Source: Pseudomonas citrullilanati
GTDB lineage: Bacteria > Pseudomonadota > Gammaproteobacteria > Pseudomonadales > Pseudomonadaceae
Assembly: GCF_030580855.1 (NCBI RefSeq)
Contig: NZ_JAUQOP010000007.1
Coordinates: 62,001 to 126,000 of the forward strand
Length of the DNA: 64,000 nt
Reading direction: 5' to 3'
The translations under genes and the position numbers were made by a program. A model generated the notes under the pieces. The model ran no database searches. It was given only the letters and a program-made list of their open reading frames with translations, and was not told where the DNA came from. Shown here one piece after another: positions 21,911 through 34,116 of the stretch (position 1 is its first letter; each line of letters begins with the position of its first letter).

Positions 21911-22618
21911 ATGGCCCAGTCGGAAACCGTTGAACGCATTCTCGATGCTGCCGAGCAGTTGTTCGCGGAAAAAGGTTTCGCCGAAACCTCGTTGCGCCTG
22001 ATCACCAGCAAGGCCGGGGTCAACCTGGCAGCGGTGAACTATCACTTCGGTTCGAAGAAGGCCCTGATCCAGGCTGTGTTCTCGCGGTTCCTCGGGCCTT
22101 TTTGCCTGAGCCTCGATCGGGAACTGGAGCGACGCCAGGCCAAGCCTGAGGTCAAGCCGACCCTGGAGGAACTGCTGGAAATCCTGGTCGAGCAAGCCCT
22201 TGTCGTGCAGCCCCGCAGCGGCAACGACCTGTCCATCTTCATGCGCCTGCTGGGCCTGGCCTTCAGCCAGAGCCAGGGGCACCTGCGGCGTTACCTGGAA
22301 GACATGTACGGCAAGGTGTTCCGCCGCTACATGTTGCTGGTCAATGAGGCCGCGCCACGTATCCCGCCGATCGAACTGTTCTGGCGCGTGCACTTCATGC
22401 TCGGTGCCGCAGCTTTCAGCATGTCCGGTATCAAGGCACTGCGGGCCATCGCGGAAACCGACTTCGGCGTGAACACCTCGATCGAGCAGGTGATGCGGCT
22501 GATGGTGCCGTTCCTGGCGGCCGGCATGCGTGCCGAAAGTGGCGTGACCGATGAAGCCATGGCGGCCGCGCAATTGCGTCCGCGCAGCAAATCCGCCCCG
22601 GCGCTCGCCAAGGCGTAA
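21911..22618 (+). CDS. psrA: TetR-family fatty-acid-responsive regulator PsrA
   Basis: 235 residues. The N-terminal TetR helix-turn-helix is VERILDAAEQLFAEKGFAET followed by SLRLITSKAGVNLAAVNYHF, and the rest is a helical ligand-binding domain. PsrA represses fadBA and itself and activates rpoS in P. aeruginosa; long-chain fatty acids release it. Identification rests on the position next to lexA, the perfect PsrA-type double operator just upstream, and the nearby fadBA. The ATG at 21911 with GGCGGAG before it is chosen; a TTG at 21893 lies inside the operator. Confidence 0.93.
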   Translation: MAQSETVERILDAAEQLFAEKGFAETSLRLITSKAGVNLAAVNYHFGSKKALIQAVFSRFLGPFCLSLDRELERRQAKPEVKPTLEELLEILVEQALVVQPRSGNDLSIFMRLLGLAFSQSQGHLRRYLEDMYGKVFRRYMLLVNEAAPRIPPIELFWRVHFMLGAAAFSMSGIKALRAIAETDFGVNTSIEQVMRLMVPFLAAGMRAESGVTDEAMAAAQLRPRSKSAPALAKA

Positions 22619-22789
22619 GGGCATGGGTGGGCGCGGCGGCCTGCATCCGCTAAGCTAGCCGCCCATGCCGACTCTCGTTTCGAACCCGTCCTATTCCCCA
22701 TTGCATCACCGCGACCTGCCGGGGCTGGACCCTGGCGCCAGGGGCGTGGTTGCATTGCCATGCGGGTTCATCTTTATCAAGGAAATGCT

Positions 22790-23800
22790 ATGACTGCTGG
22801 CCTGCAAGGCTCGTTGATGGTGGACGTCGCCGGTACCTGGCTGACGGCCGAAGATCGCCACCTGTTGCGTCAGCCCGAGGTGGGCGGCCTGATCATTTTC
22901 GCGCGCAACATCGAGCATCCGCGCCAAGTGCGTGAGTTGAGTGCGTCGATCCGCGCTATCCGCCCCGATCTCCTGTTGGCGGTGGATCAGGAAGGCGGGC
23001 GCGTCCAGCGCCTGCGCCAGGGGTTCGTGCGATTGCCGGCGATGCGCGCCATCGCCGACAACCCGAACGCCGAATACCTGGCCGAGCAGTGTGGCTGGAT
23101 CATGGCGACCGAGGTGCTGGCCGTCGGCCTGGACCTGAGTTTCGCCCCGGTGCTGGACCTCGACTACCAGCGCAGCGCGGTCGTCGGCAGTCGTTCCTTC
23201 GAAGGCGATCCCGAGCGCGCGGCGCTGCTGGCCGCAGCGTTCATCCGGGGCATGAGCGCTGCCGGGATGGCCGCCACCGGCAAGCATTTCCCGGGGCATG
23301 GTTGGGCCGAGGCGGATTCCCACGTGGCGATACCCAACGACGAACGCAGCCTCGAACAGATCCGTGCCAACGACCTGGTGCCCTTCGCCAGGCTCAGCCA
23401 GCAACTCGCGGCGGTCATGCCGGCCCATGTGATCTATCCACAGGTCGATCCCAACCCGGCCGGATTTTCCCGGCGTTGGCTGCAGGACATCCTGCGGGGC
23501 GAGTTGGGTTTTGACGGTGTGATCTTCAGTGATGACCTGTCGATGGCCGGCGCCCACGTGGTGGGTGACGCCGCCAGTCGCATCGAGGCCGCCTTGACGG
23601 CCGGTTGCGACATGGGCCTGGTGTGCAACGATCGGGCTGCCGCGGAGTTGGCCCTGAGTGCCGCACAGCGCTTGGAGGTCACGCCGTCGGCGCGAATCGC
23701 GCGGATGCGCGGCCGCGCCTTTGCCTCCACCGAGTACCGCCAGGATCCGCGCTGGTTGACGGCGGTCGGGGCGCTGAGGGCTGCCCAGCTGATTGATTAA
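22790..23800 (+). CDS. nagZ: Beta-N-acetylglucosaminidase NagZ
   Basis: 336 residues, a cytoplasmic GH3 single-domain enzyme. It removes GlcNAc from GlcNAc-1,6-anhydroMurNAc-peptides during peptidoglycan recycling, which also sets AmpC induction signals. The loop motif KHFPGHGWAEADSH at residues 165-178 carries the catalytic Asp176/His178 pair, VDQEGGRVQRL is at 65-75, and FSDDLSMAGA holds the nucleophilic Asp. The ATG at 22790 has AAGGA upstream and fits the normal N-terminus (MTAGLQGSLMVDVAG). It is followed after 41 bp by the helicase gene in the same direction. Confidence 0.95.
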   Translation: MTAGLQGSLMVDVAGTWLTAEDRHLLRQPEVGGLIIFARNIEHPRQVRELSASIRAIRPDLLLAVDQEGGRVQRLRQGFVRLPAMRAIADNPNAEYLAEQCGWIMATEVLAVGLDLSFAPVLDLDYQRSAVVGSRSFEGDPERAALLAAAFIRGMSAAGMAATGKHFPGHGWAEADSHVAIPNDERSLEQIRANDLVPFARLSQQLAAVMPAHVIYPQVDPNPAGFSRRWLQDILRGELGFDGVIFSDDLSMAGAHVVGDAASRIEAALTAGCDMGLVCNDRAAAELALSAAQRLEVTPSARIARMRGRAFASTEYRQDPRWLTAVGALRAAQLID

Positions 23801-23841
23801 GGGGGGGCCGTGACTGGTATGCATAATGTTCGGCGGTACCC

Positions 23842-26800
23842 ATGACCCTGTCAATTGAGGCGCTTCTCGAGACGGAATGGGGCGAATGCTTCCATCCGCG
23901 CTCCCTTGAGCGCGGGTTCGACTACGCCGACAGAGCGCGAGTACGAATACTGCGGATAGACGAGCAGTCGATTCACGCCGAATGCGAGGGCAGCGGCGAT
24001 AATGTCTATCAGCAGGTGATCGAGCTCACTCGTTACCAGGGATACGACGACGTTCGTTACGAATGCTCGTGCCCGGTCGGTGACAGCTGCAAGCACTGCG
24101 CCGCCGTCATGTTCCATTTAATGTCGGATCCGCAAGCATTGAGGGCGGGATCCGCCAGCGAGCGCCTGAGTTCTGAACTTGAAAGCTGGATCAAGTGTAT
24201 TCCCGAGCGGGGCGCCGATTCGCTACCCGGAAAAAAAGACGCCGATGTCCGGATCTTCTACAAACTCAAGAAGACGTACATAGGGCAATGGGTTTTGGAG
24301 CTCTTCAAGGGGCGCCAGCTCGATGATGGCTCCCTGAAGGATCTGAAAGCGTTTGGCCAACTGAGGGATATGCTGAATCGTTTTCCGAATTACATGTCCG
24401 ACATCGACAAGCAGATTGGTCAGTCGCTTATCAGCAGTCAGCATTATCACAGTCAGAACAGTTTCCCGTTGCAAGAGCGCAGTGGCGCCGAGGTGCTGGC
24501 GCTGGCATTACAGTCCTCACGCCTGTTCCTGGATTTCGACCCGCCGCAGCCATTGAGCGCAGGGCCGCAAAAAAATGCGCAGTTCGTCTGGGAAGAGCAG
24601 GCCAACGGCAATTATCGGCCTCGGTGGCGAAATGGCAATCAGGTGCTTGATAACGTCCTGTTGCTTGAGCCGCTTCATTATCTGGATTTGTCGCGCAGGG
24701 AGCTTGGCCGGTTGTCCTATGAAATGGACGACAAATTGGCGTGCCATTTATGCCGTGCTCCGGAGGTACCCGTTCGAGATGTCGTGCTCTTCAGTCATCG
24801 GATCAACGCTATTGACCGCTCAATCCCGCCTCCAAAAGAACTGACTGAGCGCATTATCGACAGTGTTGAGCCGCGAGCGGTGTTGACGTTGGGAAGTGCG
24901 CTCGAGTTTCAGAGCTGGAAGCCTGTTCCAGAACATCGCGCGGCATTGACCTTCCTTTATGATGGTCATGTGGCGGACGATAACGCATCCAGCGAGCTGC
25001 TGGTCCTGTCCGGGACCGAAATCTTGCGCATTGAGCGTAAGCCGGATGTCGAGCAAGCCTTTCGCACCGTTCTGCGTAAGGTAGGTTTCAATAAAGCCAG
25101 TCGCAAAAGCCTTGCGCTGGCAGGTACCGGTGGTGAGCTGTTCCAAATGGCGGATGACGCGGCCTGGTTGGCATTCATGGATAAAGGCCTGCCGCAACTG
25201 CATGCCGCCAATTGGCAGATCGATATCGAAGCGGGCTTTCATTTTGATCTGCAGCCGGTGGAGCAGTTGTACGCCGATATCGAGGAGTCTCCCGGCCGAG
25301 AGTGGTTCGATTTACAACTGGGCATTGTCGTGAATGGCAAACGGCACAGTCTATTGCCGATCTTGCTTCACTTGCTTCGCTCAAGCCCCGAGATGATGGA
25401 TCCGGGCAATCTCGATCGGCGCAGTGATGATCAGTTGATGTTGATTGATCTCAACGGTGGAAAGCTCACAGCGGGTCCTGGCGTGAAGGTCGCGTTGCCG
25501 TATGGGCGGGTCAAGCCGTTGATGGCAACGCTTGGCGAGTTGTACATGAAGGAGCACCGGGGTGACTCGATACGGCTGAGCGCCTTTGATGCGGCCAGGT
25601 TGAATGTGCTGGAAGGCGTGCCATTGACCTGGCAGGGCGGGGAGCGATTGCGCACGTTCGCCAAGCGATTGCATGAGTCGACTCACGCACATGTTCTTGC
25701 GCCGGCAGGGCTCAAAGCCACGCTGCGACCTTATCAGCTCGAAGGGCTCAACTGGATGCAGACGCTGCGCGAGCTGGAAGTCGGCGGCATCCTGGGCGAT
25801 GACATGGGCTTGGGTAAAACCTTGCAGACGTTGGCTCACCTGCTTTGCGAGAAGGAGGCCGGGCGGCTGGATCTACCGGCGCTTGCGGTCATGCCCACCA
25901 GTCTTATTCCCAACTGGCTTGACGAAGCCGCGCGCTTTGCACCGCAGCTCAACGTCGTGGCGCTGCATGGCGCAGCCCGGCAAAAAGATTTCGCCAGCCT
26001 TGCACAGTACGATCTGGTATTGACGACTTACGCCTTGTTGCCACGGGATCTGGAGGTGCTAAAGCCCCGGGCCTGGAGTGTACTGATTCTCGATGAAGCC
26101 CAGAACATCAAGAACCCCGCCAGCAAGGCCGCCCAGGCTGCCCGCGAACTCAATGCCCGGCAGCGCCTGTGCCTGTCCGGTACGCCCCTGGAAAATCATT
26201 TGGGCGAACTCTGGTCGCTGTTTCATTTCCTGCTGCCAGGCTGGTTGGGGGACAGCAAAAGCTTCAATCGGGACTATCGAACGCCGATCGAAAAGCACGG
26301 CAATAGCGAGCGAATGCGCCATCTGACGGCGAGGATAAAACCGTTTTTGCTACGGCGCAAAAAGGAACAAGTCGCCACTGAGCTGCCACCTAAGACAGAA
26401 ATAGTGCATTGGGTCGAACTCAGTGAGGGGCAGCGGGATGTCTATGAAACCGTGCGCATAGCCATGGACAAGAAGGTTCGGGACGAAATCGCCCGCAGCG
26501 GCGTGGCGCGTAGCCAAATCATCATTCTTGATGCGTTGCTCAAGTTGCGTCAGGTTTGCTGCGACCTGAGGTTGCTCAATACGGTGCAGACGGCCAAAGC
26601 GTTGCGTTCCGGCAGCGGCAAGCTGGCCAGCTTGATGGAAATGGTCGATGAGTTGCTCAGCGAGGGGCGCAGGATTCTACTGTTTTCCCAATTCACCTCG
26701 ATGTTGGCCTTGATTGAAGAGCAGCTGCAAAAGCGAAGCCTTACTTATTCGTTATTGACCGGCTCCACCACGGATCGCCGCACCCCGGTGAGGGACTTTC

Positions 26801-27132
26801 AGAGCGGCAAGGTGTCGCTTTTCCTGATCAGTCTGAAGGCGGGCGGTACAGGGCTCAATCTGACGGCTGCCGACACGGTGATTCATTTTGATCCTTGGTG
26901 GAATCCGGCGGTGGAAAACCAGGCCACCGACCGAGCTTACCGGATTGGGCAAAACAACCCTGTGTTCGTCTATAAACTGATTGCCCAAGGCACCGTGGAA
27001 GAGAAGATACAAGCCCTTCAGCAGGATAAGGCTGCGTTGGCTGGCAGTGTGCTAGACGGTGGCACAATGGGTGGATGGAAGCTTGAGCAGAGCGATATCG
27101 AAGCGTTGTTTGCACCGCTGCCCAAGACCTGA
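23842..27132 (+). CDS. SWIM zinc-finger SNF2/RapA-type helicase, long copy
   Basis: 1096 residues. An N-terminal SWIM zinc finger (Cys75-Ser-Cys77 ... Cys83-Lys-His85) is followed by about 530 residues of poorly known sequence and a C-terminal SNF2 ATPase: Walker A GDDMGLGKT (about 652-660), DEAQ box 751-754, SGTPLENHLGELWSLF, and the helicase C motifs FSQFTSMLALIEEQL and ATDRAYRIGQ. Such proteins are double-stranded DNA translocases; the substrate here is unknown. The last 500 residues are very similar to the convergent copy at 27217, but this copy has about 170 extra residues after the SWIM finger. Base use in the first half is more AT-rich than in neighbouring genes, which hints at transfer or slower amelioration. 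Confidence 0.9.
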   Translation: MTLSIEALLETEWGECFHPRSLERGFDYADRARVRILRIDEQSIHAECEGSGDNVYQQVIELTRYQGYDDVRYECSCPVGDSCKHCAAVMFHLMSDPQALRAGSASERLSSELESWIKCIPERGADSLPGKKDADVRIFYKLKKTYIGQWVLELFKGRQLDDGSLKDLKAFGQLRDMLNRFPNYMSDIDKQIGQSLISSQHYHSQNSFPLQERSGAEVLALALQSSRLFLDFDPPQPLSAGPQKNAQFVWEEQANGNYRPRWRNGNQVLDNVLLLEPLHYLDLSRRELGRLSYEMDDKLACHLCRAPEVPVRDVVLFSHRINAIDRSIPPPKELTERIIDSVEPRAVLTLGSALEFQSWKPVPEHRAALTFLYDGHVADDNASSELLVLSGTEILRIERKPDVEQAFRTVLRKVGFNKASRKSLALAGTGGELFQMADDAAWLAFMDKGLPQLHAANWQIDIEAGFHFDLQPVEQLYADIEESPGREWFDLQLGIVVNGKRHSLLPILLHLLRSSPEMMDPGNLDRRSDDQLMLIDLNGGKLTAGPGVKVALPYGRVKPLMATLGELYMKEHRGDSIRLSAFDAARLNVLEGVPLTWQGGERLRTFAKRLHESTHAHVLAPAGLKATLRPYQLEGLNWMQTLRELEVGGILGDDMGLGKTLQTLAHLLCEKEAGRLDLPALAVMPTSLIPNWLDEAARFAPQLNVVALHGAARQKDFASLAQYDLVLTTYALLPRDLEVLKPRAWSVLILDEAQNIKNPASKAAQAARELNARQRLCLSGTPLENHLGELWSLFHFLLPGWLGDSKSFNRDYRTPIEKHGNSERMRHLTARIKPFLLRRKKEQVATELPPKTEIVHWVELSEGQRDVYETVRIAMDKKVRDEIARSGVARSQIIILDALLKLRQVCCDLRLLNTVQTAKALRSGSGKLASLMEMVDELLSEGRRILLFSQFTSMLALIEEQLQKRSLTYSLLTGSTTDRRTPVRDFQSGKVSLFLISLKAGGTGLNLTAADTVIHFDPWWNPAVENQATDRAYRIGQNNPVFVYKLIAQGTVEEKIQALQQDKAALAGSVLDGGTMGGWKLEQSDIEALFAPLPKT

Positions 27133-27174
27133 TTCACCGACACAATCACTTGGCTATGTCGCCTGATAGCCAGC

Positions 27175-27200
27175 CATTGCGAGCAAGCTCGGTTCTCACA
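27175..27200. repeat. Single REP element
   Basis: CATTGCGAGCAAGCTCGGTT followed by CTCACA is one REP arm with changes in the tail, without an inverted partner. It lies in the 84-bp gap between the two convergent helicase genes. Confidence 0.7.
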
Positions 27201-27216
27201 AGCATTGAGGAGGACC

Positions 27217-29910
<2,694 letters not shown>

Positions 29911-29921
29911 AGGCGCGCCGA

Positions 29922-30488
29922 TCAGTCCGGGATGACGTCAGGGGACTGCCGGGGTGTAGGCGCGGTCAGCGAGGTGAGCTTGATCAGCAGGCCGAGGTGG
30001 CCGTTGTCGAGGAAATTCAACTGGCCATTCTTGGTGTGGCTCTGCTGTTTCAGGCGTTCACTGGCGGTGACCAGGCCATTGGCGTCGATCTGGTTGATCC
30101 AGAAGTCGGCGTCGACGTCGGTGAAACGGCCCAGTTTCAGTTCCAGGGTGCCCTCGATGGGAAATTGCCCGAACTGTTCGGCGCCGTCGCTGACGGCGAT
30201 CTTGCTGCCCTGTTCGCCGACGTGTTGCTGCCAGGCCTTGTGCATCAACACCGTGTATTGGCCGCTGGCATTGAGTTTTTCCACGATGCCGCCCAATGCC
30301 GGCGAGCGCTGGGCATCGGCGTCCAGGCGTTTCGCGCCGGCATCCCAGTCTTCCGGCGCGGCGCGGCTGATGATGGCCGGCTCCGCGTTCTGCCGCACCA
30401 GGATCATTTCGACCTGGTACAGGTCGTCGGCAAACGCCAGCGGAGCGACCAGGGTCATCAACAAGGTCAGTGAGCGAAACAGGCGCAT
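29922..30488 (-). CDS. csiV: CsiV-like periplasmic protein
   Basis: 188 residues with a signal peptide (MRLFRSLTLLMTLVAPLAFA, cleavage before DDLYQVEM). The mature part begins with the CsiV-type strand YQVEMILVRQN and contains PEDWDAGAKRLDADAQ and GTLELKLGRFTDVDADFW. In Vibrio, CsiV is an outer-membrane-lipoprotein partner that binds peptidoglycan; in pseudomonads its role is not established. It sits between mfd (10 bp upstream) and the SNF2 gene (11 bp downstream), so it is co-transcribed with DNA-repair genes. Family identification is from memory of the position next to mfd and of the fold. Confidence 0.78.
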   Translation of the reverse strand: MRLFRSLTLLMTLVAPLAFADDLYQVEMILVRQNAEPAIISRAAPEDWDAGAKRLDADAQRSPALGGIVEKLNASGQYTVLMHKAWQQHVGEQGSKIAVSDGAEQFGQFPIEGTLELKLGRFTDVDADFWINQIDANGLVTASERLKQQSHTKNGQLNFLDNGHLGLLIKLTSLTAPTPRQSPDVIPD

Positions 30489-30498
30489 GTGGCGTCCT

Positions 30499-33400
30499 TC
30501 AAGCAGTGGTCGGGGTAAGGCGCTCGAACAGCGCTTCTACGGTATTGAAACGCTCTTCCGGGCGTTCCATGGGCACCATGAACTTGAACGTCGTGGCGCC
30601 TTCGAACTTGTAGCGCTTGGGCTGGCCCTGGATCAGCTTGATCAGCACCAGCGGATCGACCGGGGTCTGGGCCTCGAACTCGATGCGCCCGCCATTCGGG
30701 CCGCCGTCGACTTTCTTGATGCCCAGTTGCTCGGCCTTGAGCTTGAGCAGCGTGGTGCGGACCAGGTGCTTGGTCGGTTCCGGCAGCAGGCCGAAGCGGT
30801 CGATCATCTCCACTTGCAGGTCCTTGAGGCCTTCCTCGTCGCTGGCCGAGGCGATGCGCTTGTAGAGGATCAGCCGGGCGTGGACATCCGGCAGGTAGTC
30901 CTCGGGGATCAGCGCCGGCACCCGCAGGTTGATTTCCGGGCCGCCGCCCAGTGGCTGGTCGAGGTTCGGCTGTTCGCCCTTGCGGATCGACTTGACCGCC
31001 CGTTCGAGCATTTCCATGTACAGGGTGAAGCCGACGGCCTGGATCTGGCCGCTCTGGCCATCGCCCAGCAGTTCGCCGGCACCGCGGATTTCCAGGTCGT
31101 TGGTGGCCAGCACGAAGCCGGCGCCCAGGTCCTGGGTATTGGCGATGGCCTCCAGGCGTTTTTCCGCATCCGGGGTGATCTGCTGGCGCGGCGGCGTCAA
31201 CAGGTAGGCGTAGGCCTGGTGGTGGCTGCGCCCGACCCGGCCGCGCAACTGGTGCAGCTGGGCCAGGCCGAACTTGTCGGCACGCTCGATGATGATGGTG
31301 TTGGCGCTGGGCACGTCGATGCCGGTCTCGATGATGGTCGAGGCGATCAATACGTTGAAGCGCTTGTGGTAGAAGTCGCTCATCACCTGTTCGAGCTCGC
31401 GTTCGCGCATCTGCCCGTGGCCGATGCCGATGCGCGCCTCCGGCACCAGTTCGGCCAGGTCGGCGGCGCATTTCTCGATGGTCTTCACGTCGTTGTGCAG
31501 GTAGTAGACCTGGCCGCCACGCAGCAGCTCGCGGAGCAGGGCTTCCTTGACCGTGCTCTTGTTCTGCTCCATGACGAAGGTGCGCACCGACAGGCGACGG
31601 GCCGGCGGCGTGGCGATGATCGACAGGTCGCGCATGCCCGACACCGCCATGTTCAGCGTGCGCGGGATTGGCGTGGCCGTCAGGGTGAGGATGTCGACCT
31701 CGCTGCGCAGGGCCTTGAGCTGCTCTTTCTGGCGCACCCCGAAGCGGTGTTCCTCGTCGATGATCACCAGCCCGAGGTTCTTGATCTTGACGTCGTCCTG
31801 CAGCAGCTTGTGGGTGCCGATGACGATGTCGATCTTGCCTTCGGCCAGGTCGGCGACGGCAGCGTTCACTTCCTTGGCGGACTTGAAGCGGCTCATCACT
31901 TCCACGGTCACCGGCCAGTCGGCGAAGCGGTCGCGGAAACTGTTGTAGTGCTGCTGGGCGAGCAGGGTGGTGGGCACCAGGATCGCCACCTGCTTGCCGG
32001 CGTGCACGGCGATGAACGCGGCGCGCATCGCCACTTCGGTCTTGCCGAAGCCGACGTCGCCGCACACCAGGCGGTCCATCGGCTTGGGCGCGAGCATGTC
32101 GGCGCGCACGGCTTCGATGGTGGTCTGCTGGTCGACGGTTTCCTCGAACGGGAAACCGGCGCTGAAGGTTTCGTAGTCGGCTTTCGGATCGGCGAAGGCA
32201 TAGCCCTCGCGGGCCGCGCGACGGGCGTAGATGTCCAGCAGCTCGGCGGCCACGTCGCGCACTTGTTCGGCGGCCTTGCGCTTGGCTTTCTGCCAGGTCT
32301 CCGAACCCAGCCGATGCAAGGGCGCAAGGGCGTCGTCGCTGCCGGTGTAGCGCGCGATCAGGTGCAGGTTCGCCACGGGGACGTAGAGCTTGGCGCCCTC
32401 GGCGTATTCGAGGGTCAGGAACTCGGCGGCCTGGCCGTCGATTTCCAGCGTCGCCAGGCCCAGGTAGCGGCCCACGCCGTGGTCGATGTGGACCACCGGC
32501 GCGCCCTCGCGCAGTTCGGTGAGGTTCTTGATGACCGCGTCGTTGGCGGCGTCGGCGCGTTTCTCGCGGCGTCGACGCTGCATGACGCGCTGGCCGAACA
32601 GCGGGCTTTCGGCCACCAGCGCCAACGCCGGGTCGTCGAGGACCAGGCCTTCATCCAGCGGCGCGATGGTGATTGCCAGGCGATCCTGGCTCGCGACGAA
32701 GTCCGGCCAGCTCTCGACGGTCTTGGGCCGCAGCTTCAGGCGGTCGAGCAGCTCCAGCAGCACTTCGCGGCGGCCTGCGGTCTCGGCGGTGAACAGCACG
32801 CGGCCAGGGAACCCGTCGAGAAAACCGGCCAGCGCCGCCAGCGGCTGCGAAGCCTTGGCTTCGATCGCCAGGTCGGGCAACGGGCGGGCCGGAAAGCGCT
32901 CGCGACCGACGCCGGTTTCCACGTCCTGCTGGCTCGCCACCACGCGCGGCCAGCTCTTGAGACGGGCGAAGCAGTCCTCCACCGGCAGGAACAGTTCGGC
33001 CGGAGGCAACAGGGGACGGGAAGGGTCGACGCGGCGCTCTTCGTAGCGGTTGCGCACATCGTTCCAGAAGTTTTCCGCCGCCTGTTCGATCCCCGGCAAA
33101 GAGAACACCTGGGTGTCCTGGGGCAGGTAGTCGAACAGGGTCGAGGTTTCTTCGAAGAACAGCGGCAGGTAGTACTCGATGCCGGCCGGGGTGATCCCGC
33201 TGCTCAAGTCCTGGAAGATCGGGCAGCGGCGGAAATCCACGTCGAAGCGTTCGCGAAAGCGTGCCTTGAAGCGCGTCACGGCCTCTTTCTGCAGCGGGAA
33301 TTCCTTGGCCGGCAGCAGGCGGATCGACTGTACCTTGTCGATGGAGCGCTGGTTTTCCGGGTCGAAGGTGCGCAGGGTCTCGATTTCATCGTCGAACAGG

Positions 33401-33948
33401 TCGATGCGATACGGCAGCTTGCTGCCCATCGGGAACAGGTCGATCAGCGCGCCGCGTACCGCGAACTCGCCGTGCTCGTACACCGTGTCGACGCAGCGAT
33501 AGCCACTGGCCTCCAGGCGAGTACGCATCTGCTCGACGTCGAGCTTCTGGCCGATGTCCAGCACCAGGCTGCTGCCGAGCAGGAATTGGGTCGGCGCCAG
33601 GCGATGTAGGGCCGTGGTGATGGGCACTACCAAAACGCCATGACTGAGCTCCGGCAGCCGATAGAGGCTGGCGATTCGCTGGGAAATGATGTCTTGGTGG
33701 GGCGAGAAAAGATCGTAGGGCAGGGTTTCCCAGTCCGGGAAATGCAGCACGGGCAAGTCCGGCGCGAAGAACCCCAGCGCCTGTTCCAGCCGCTCGGCAC
33801 TTTGGCTGTCGGCGGTCAGCAGCAGGGTAAAGCGCTGGGCAGCGCTGGCAGCCTCGGCGATGGCCAGGCTCAGGGCGGCACCGGGCAGGTTGCCCCAGTG
33901 CTGTTTACCTGCCGCGGCAGGGAGAAGCGGAAGACGCAGAACGGGCAC
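30499..33948 (-). CDS. mfd: Transcription-repair coupling factor Mfd
   Basis: 1149 residues, the normal size. Mfd removes RNA polymerase stalled at DNA lesions and recruits UvrA. The UvrB-like N-terminal modules include FPDWETLPYDLFSPHQDIIS; the RNA-polymerase interaction domain follows near residue 500 (VHIDHGVGRYLGL); the translocase has Walker A GDVGFGKTEVAMRAAF, the DEEH box in IIDEEHRFGVRQ, and TATPIPRTL. The GTG start at 33948 (VPVLRLPLLPAAAG) is chosen because the long open frame beyond it, to 35466, only shadows gap. It is the first gene of a probable mfd-csiV-helicase operon and is divergent from gap. Confidence 0.96.
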   Translation of the reverse strand: MPVLRLPLLPAAAGKQHWGNLPGAALSLAIAEAASAAQRFTLLLTADSQSAERLEQALGFFAPDLPVLHFPDWETLPYDLFSPHQDIISQRIASLYRLPELSHGVLVVPITTALHRLAPTQFLLGSSLVLDIGQKLDVEQMRTRLEASGYRCVDTVYEHGEFAVRGALIDLFPMGSKLPYRIDLFDDEIETLRTFDPENQRSIDKVQSIRLLPAKEFPLQKEAVTRFKARFRERFDVDFRRCPIFQDLSSGITPAGIEYYLPLFFEETSTLFDYLPQDTQVFSLPGIEQAAENFWNDVRNRYEERRVDPSRPLLPPAELFLPVEDCFARLKSWPRVVASQQDVETGVGRERFPARPLPDLAIEAKASQPLAALAGFLDGFPGRVLFTAETAGRREVLLELLDRLKLRPKTVESWPDFVASQDRLAITIAPLDEGLVLDDPALALVAESPLFGQRVMQRRRREKRADAANDAVIKNLTELREGAPVVHIDHGVGRYLGLATLEIDGQAAEFLTLEYAEGAKLYVPVANLHLIARYTGSDDALAPLHRLGSETWQKAKRKAAEQVRDVAAELLDIYARRAAREGYAFADPKADYETFSAGFPFEETVDQQTTIEAVRADMLAPKPMDRLVCGDVGFGKTEVAMRAAFIAVHAGKQVAILVPTTLLAQQHYNSFRDRFADWPVTVEVMSRFKSAKEVNAAVADLAEGKIDIVIGTHKLLQDDVKIKNLGLVIIDEEHRFGVRQKEQLKALRSEVDILTLTATPIPRTLNMAVSGMRDLSIIATPPARRLSVRTFVMEQNKSTVKEALLRELLRGGQVYYLHNDVKTIEKCAADLAELVPEARIGIGHGQMRERELEQVMSDFYHKRFNVLIASTIIETGIDVPSANTIIIERADKFGLAQLHQLRGRVGRSHHQAYAYLLTPPRQQITPDAEKRLEAIANTQDLGAGFVLATNDLEIRGAGELLGDGQSGQIQAVGFTLYMEMLERAVKSIRKGEQPNLDQPLGGGPEINLRVPALIPEDYLPDVHARLILYKRIASASDEEGLKDLQVEMIDRFGLLPEPTKHLVRTTLLKLKAEQLGIKKVDGGPNGGRIEFEAQTPVDPLVLIKLIQGQPKRYKFEGATTFKFMVPMERPEERFNTVEALFERLTPTTA

Positions 33949-34063
33949 GGAAGATTGAGCTCCAGCGTTGCGACAAAGTCGACAAGTGTAGCGGGGGAAG
34001 GGGGCTGCTGTCAGTCGCAGACTGCCCTGGCAGACAGGAAAACCGCGGTGCGACGGGCGCGCA

Positions 34064-34092
34064 TTGCTCCGCCGAGGACTCGGCGGCATAAT
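34064..34092 (+). promoter_or_regulatory. Putative gap promoter with a palindrome filling the spacer
   Basis: CATAAT (34087-34092) is a good -10 element, and TTGCTC 17 bp upstream (34064-34069) is a weak -35. The inverted repeat CCGCCGAG-GA-CTCGGCGG (34069-34086) exactly fills the spacer. It could be an operator or a hairpin; the binding protein is unknown. Confidence 0.5.
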
Positions 34093-34116
34093 GTAGCCCC
34101 TTTTTTCAGCCCCTAC

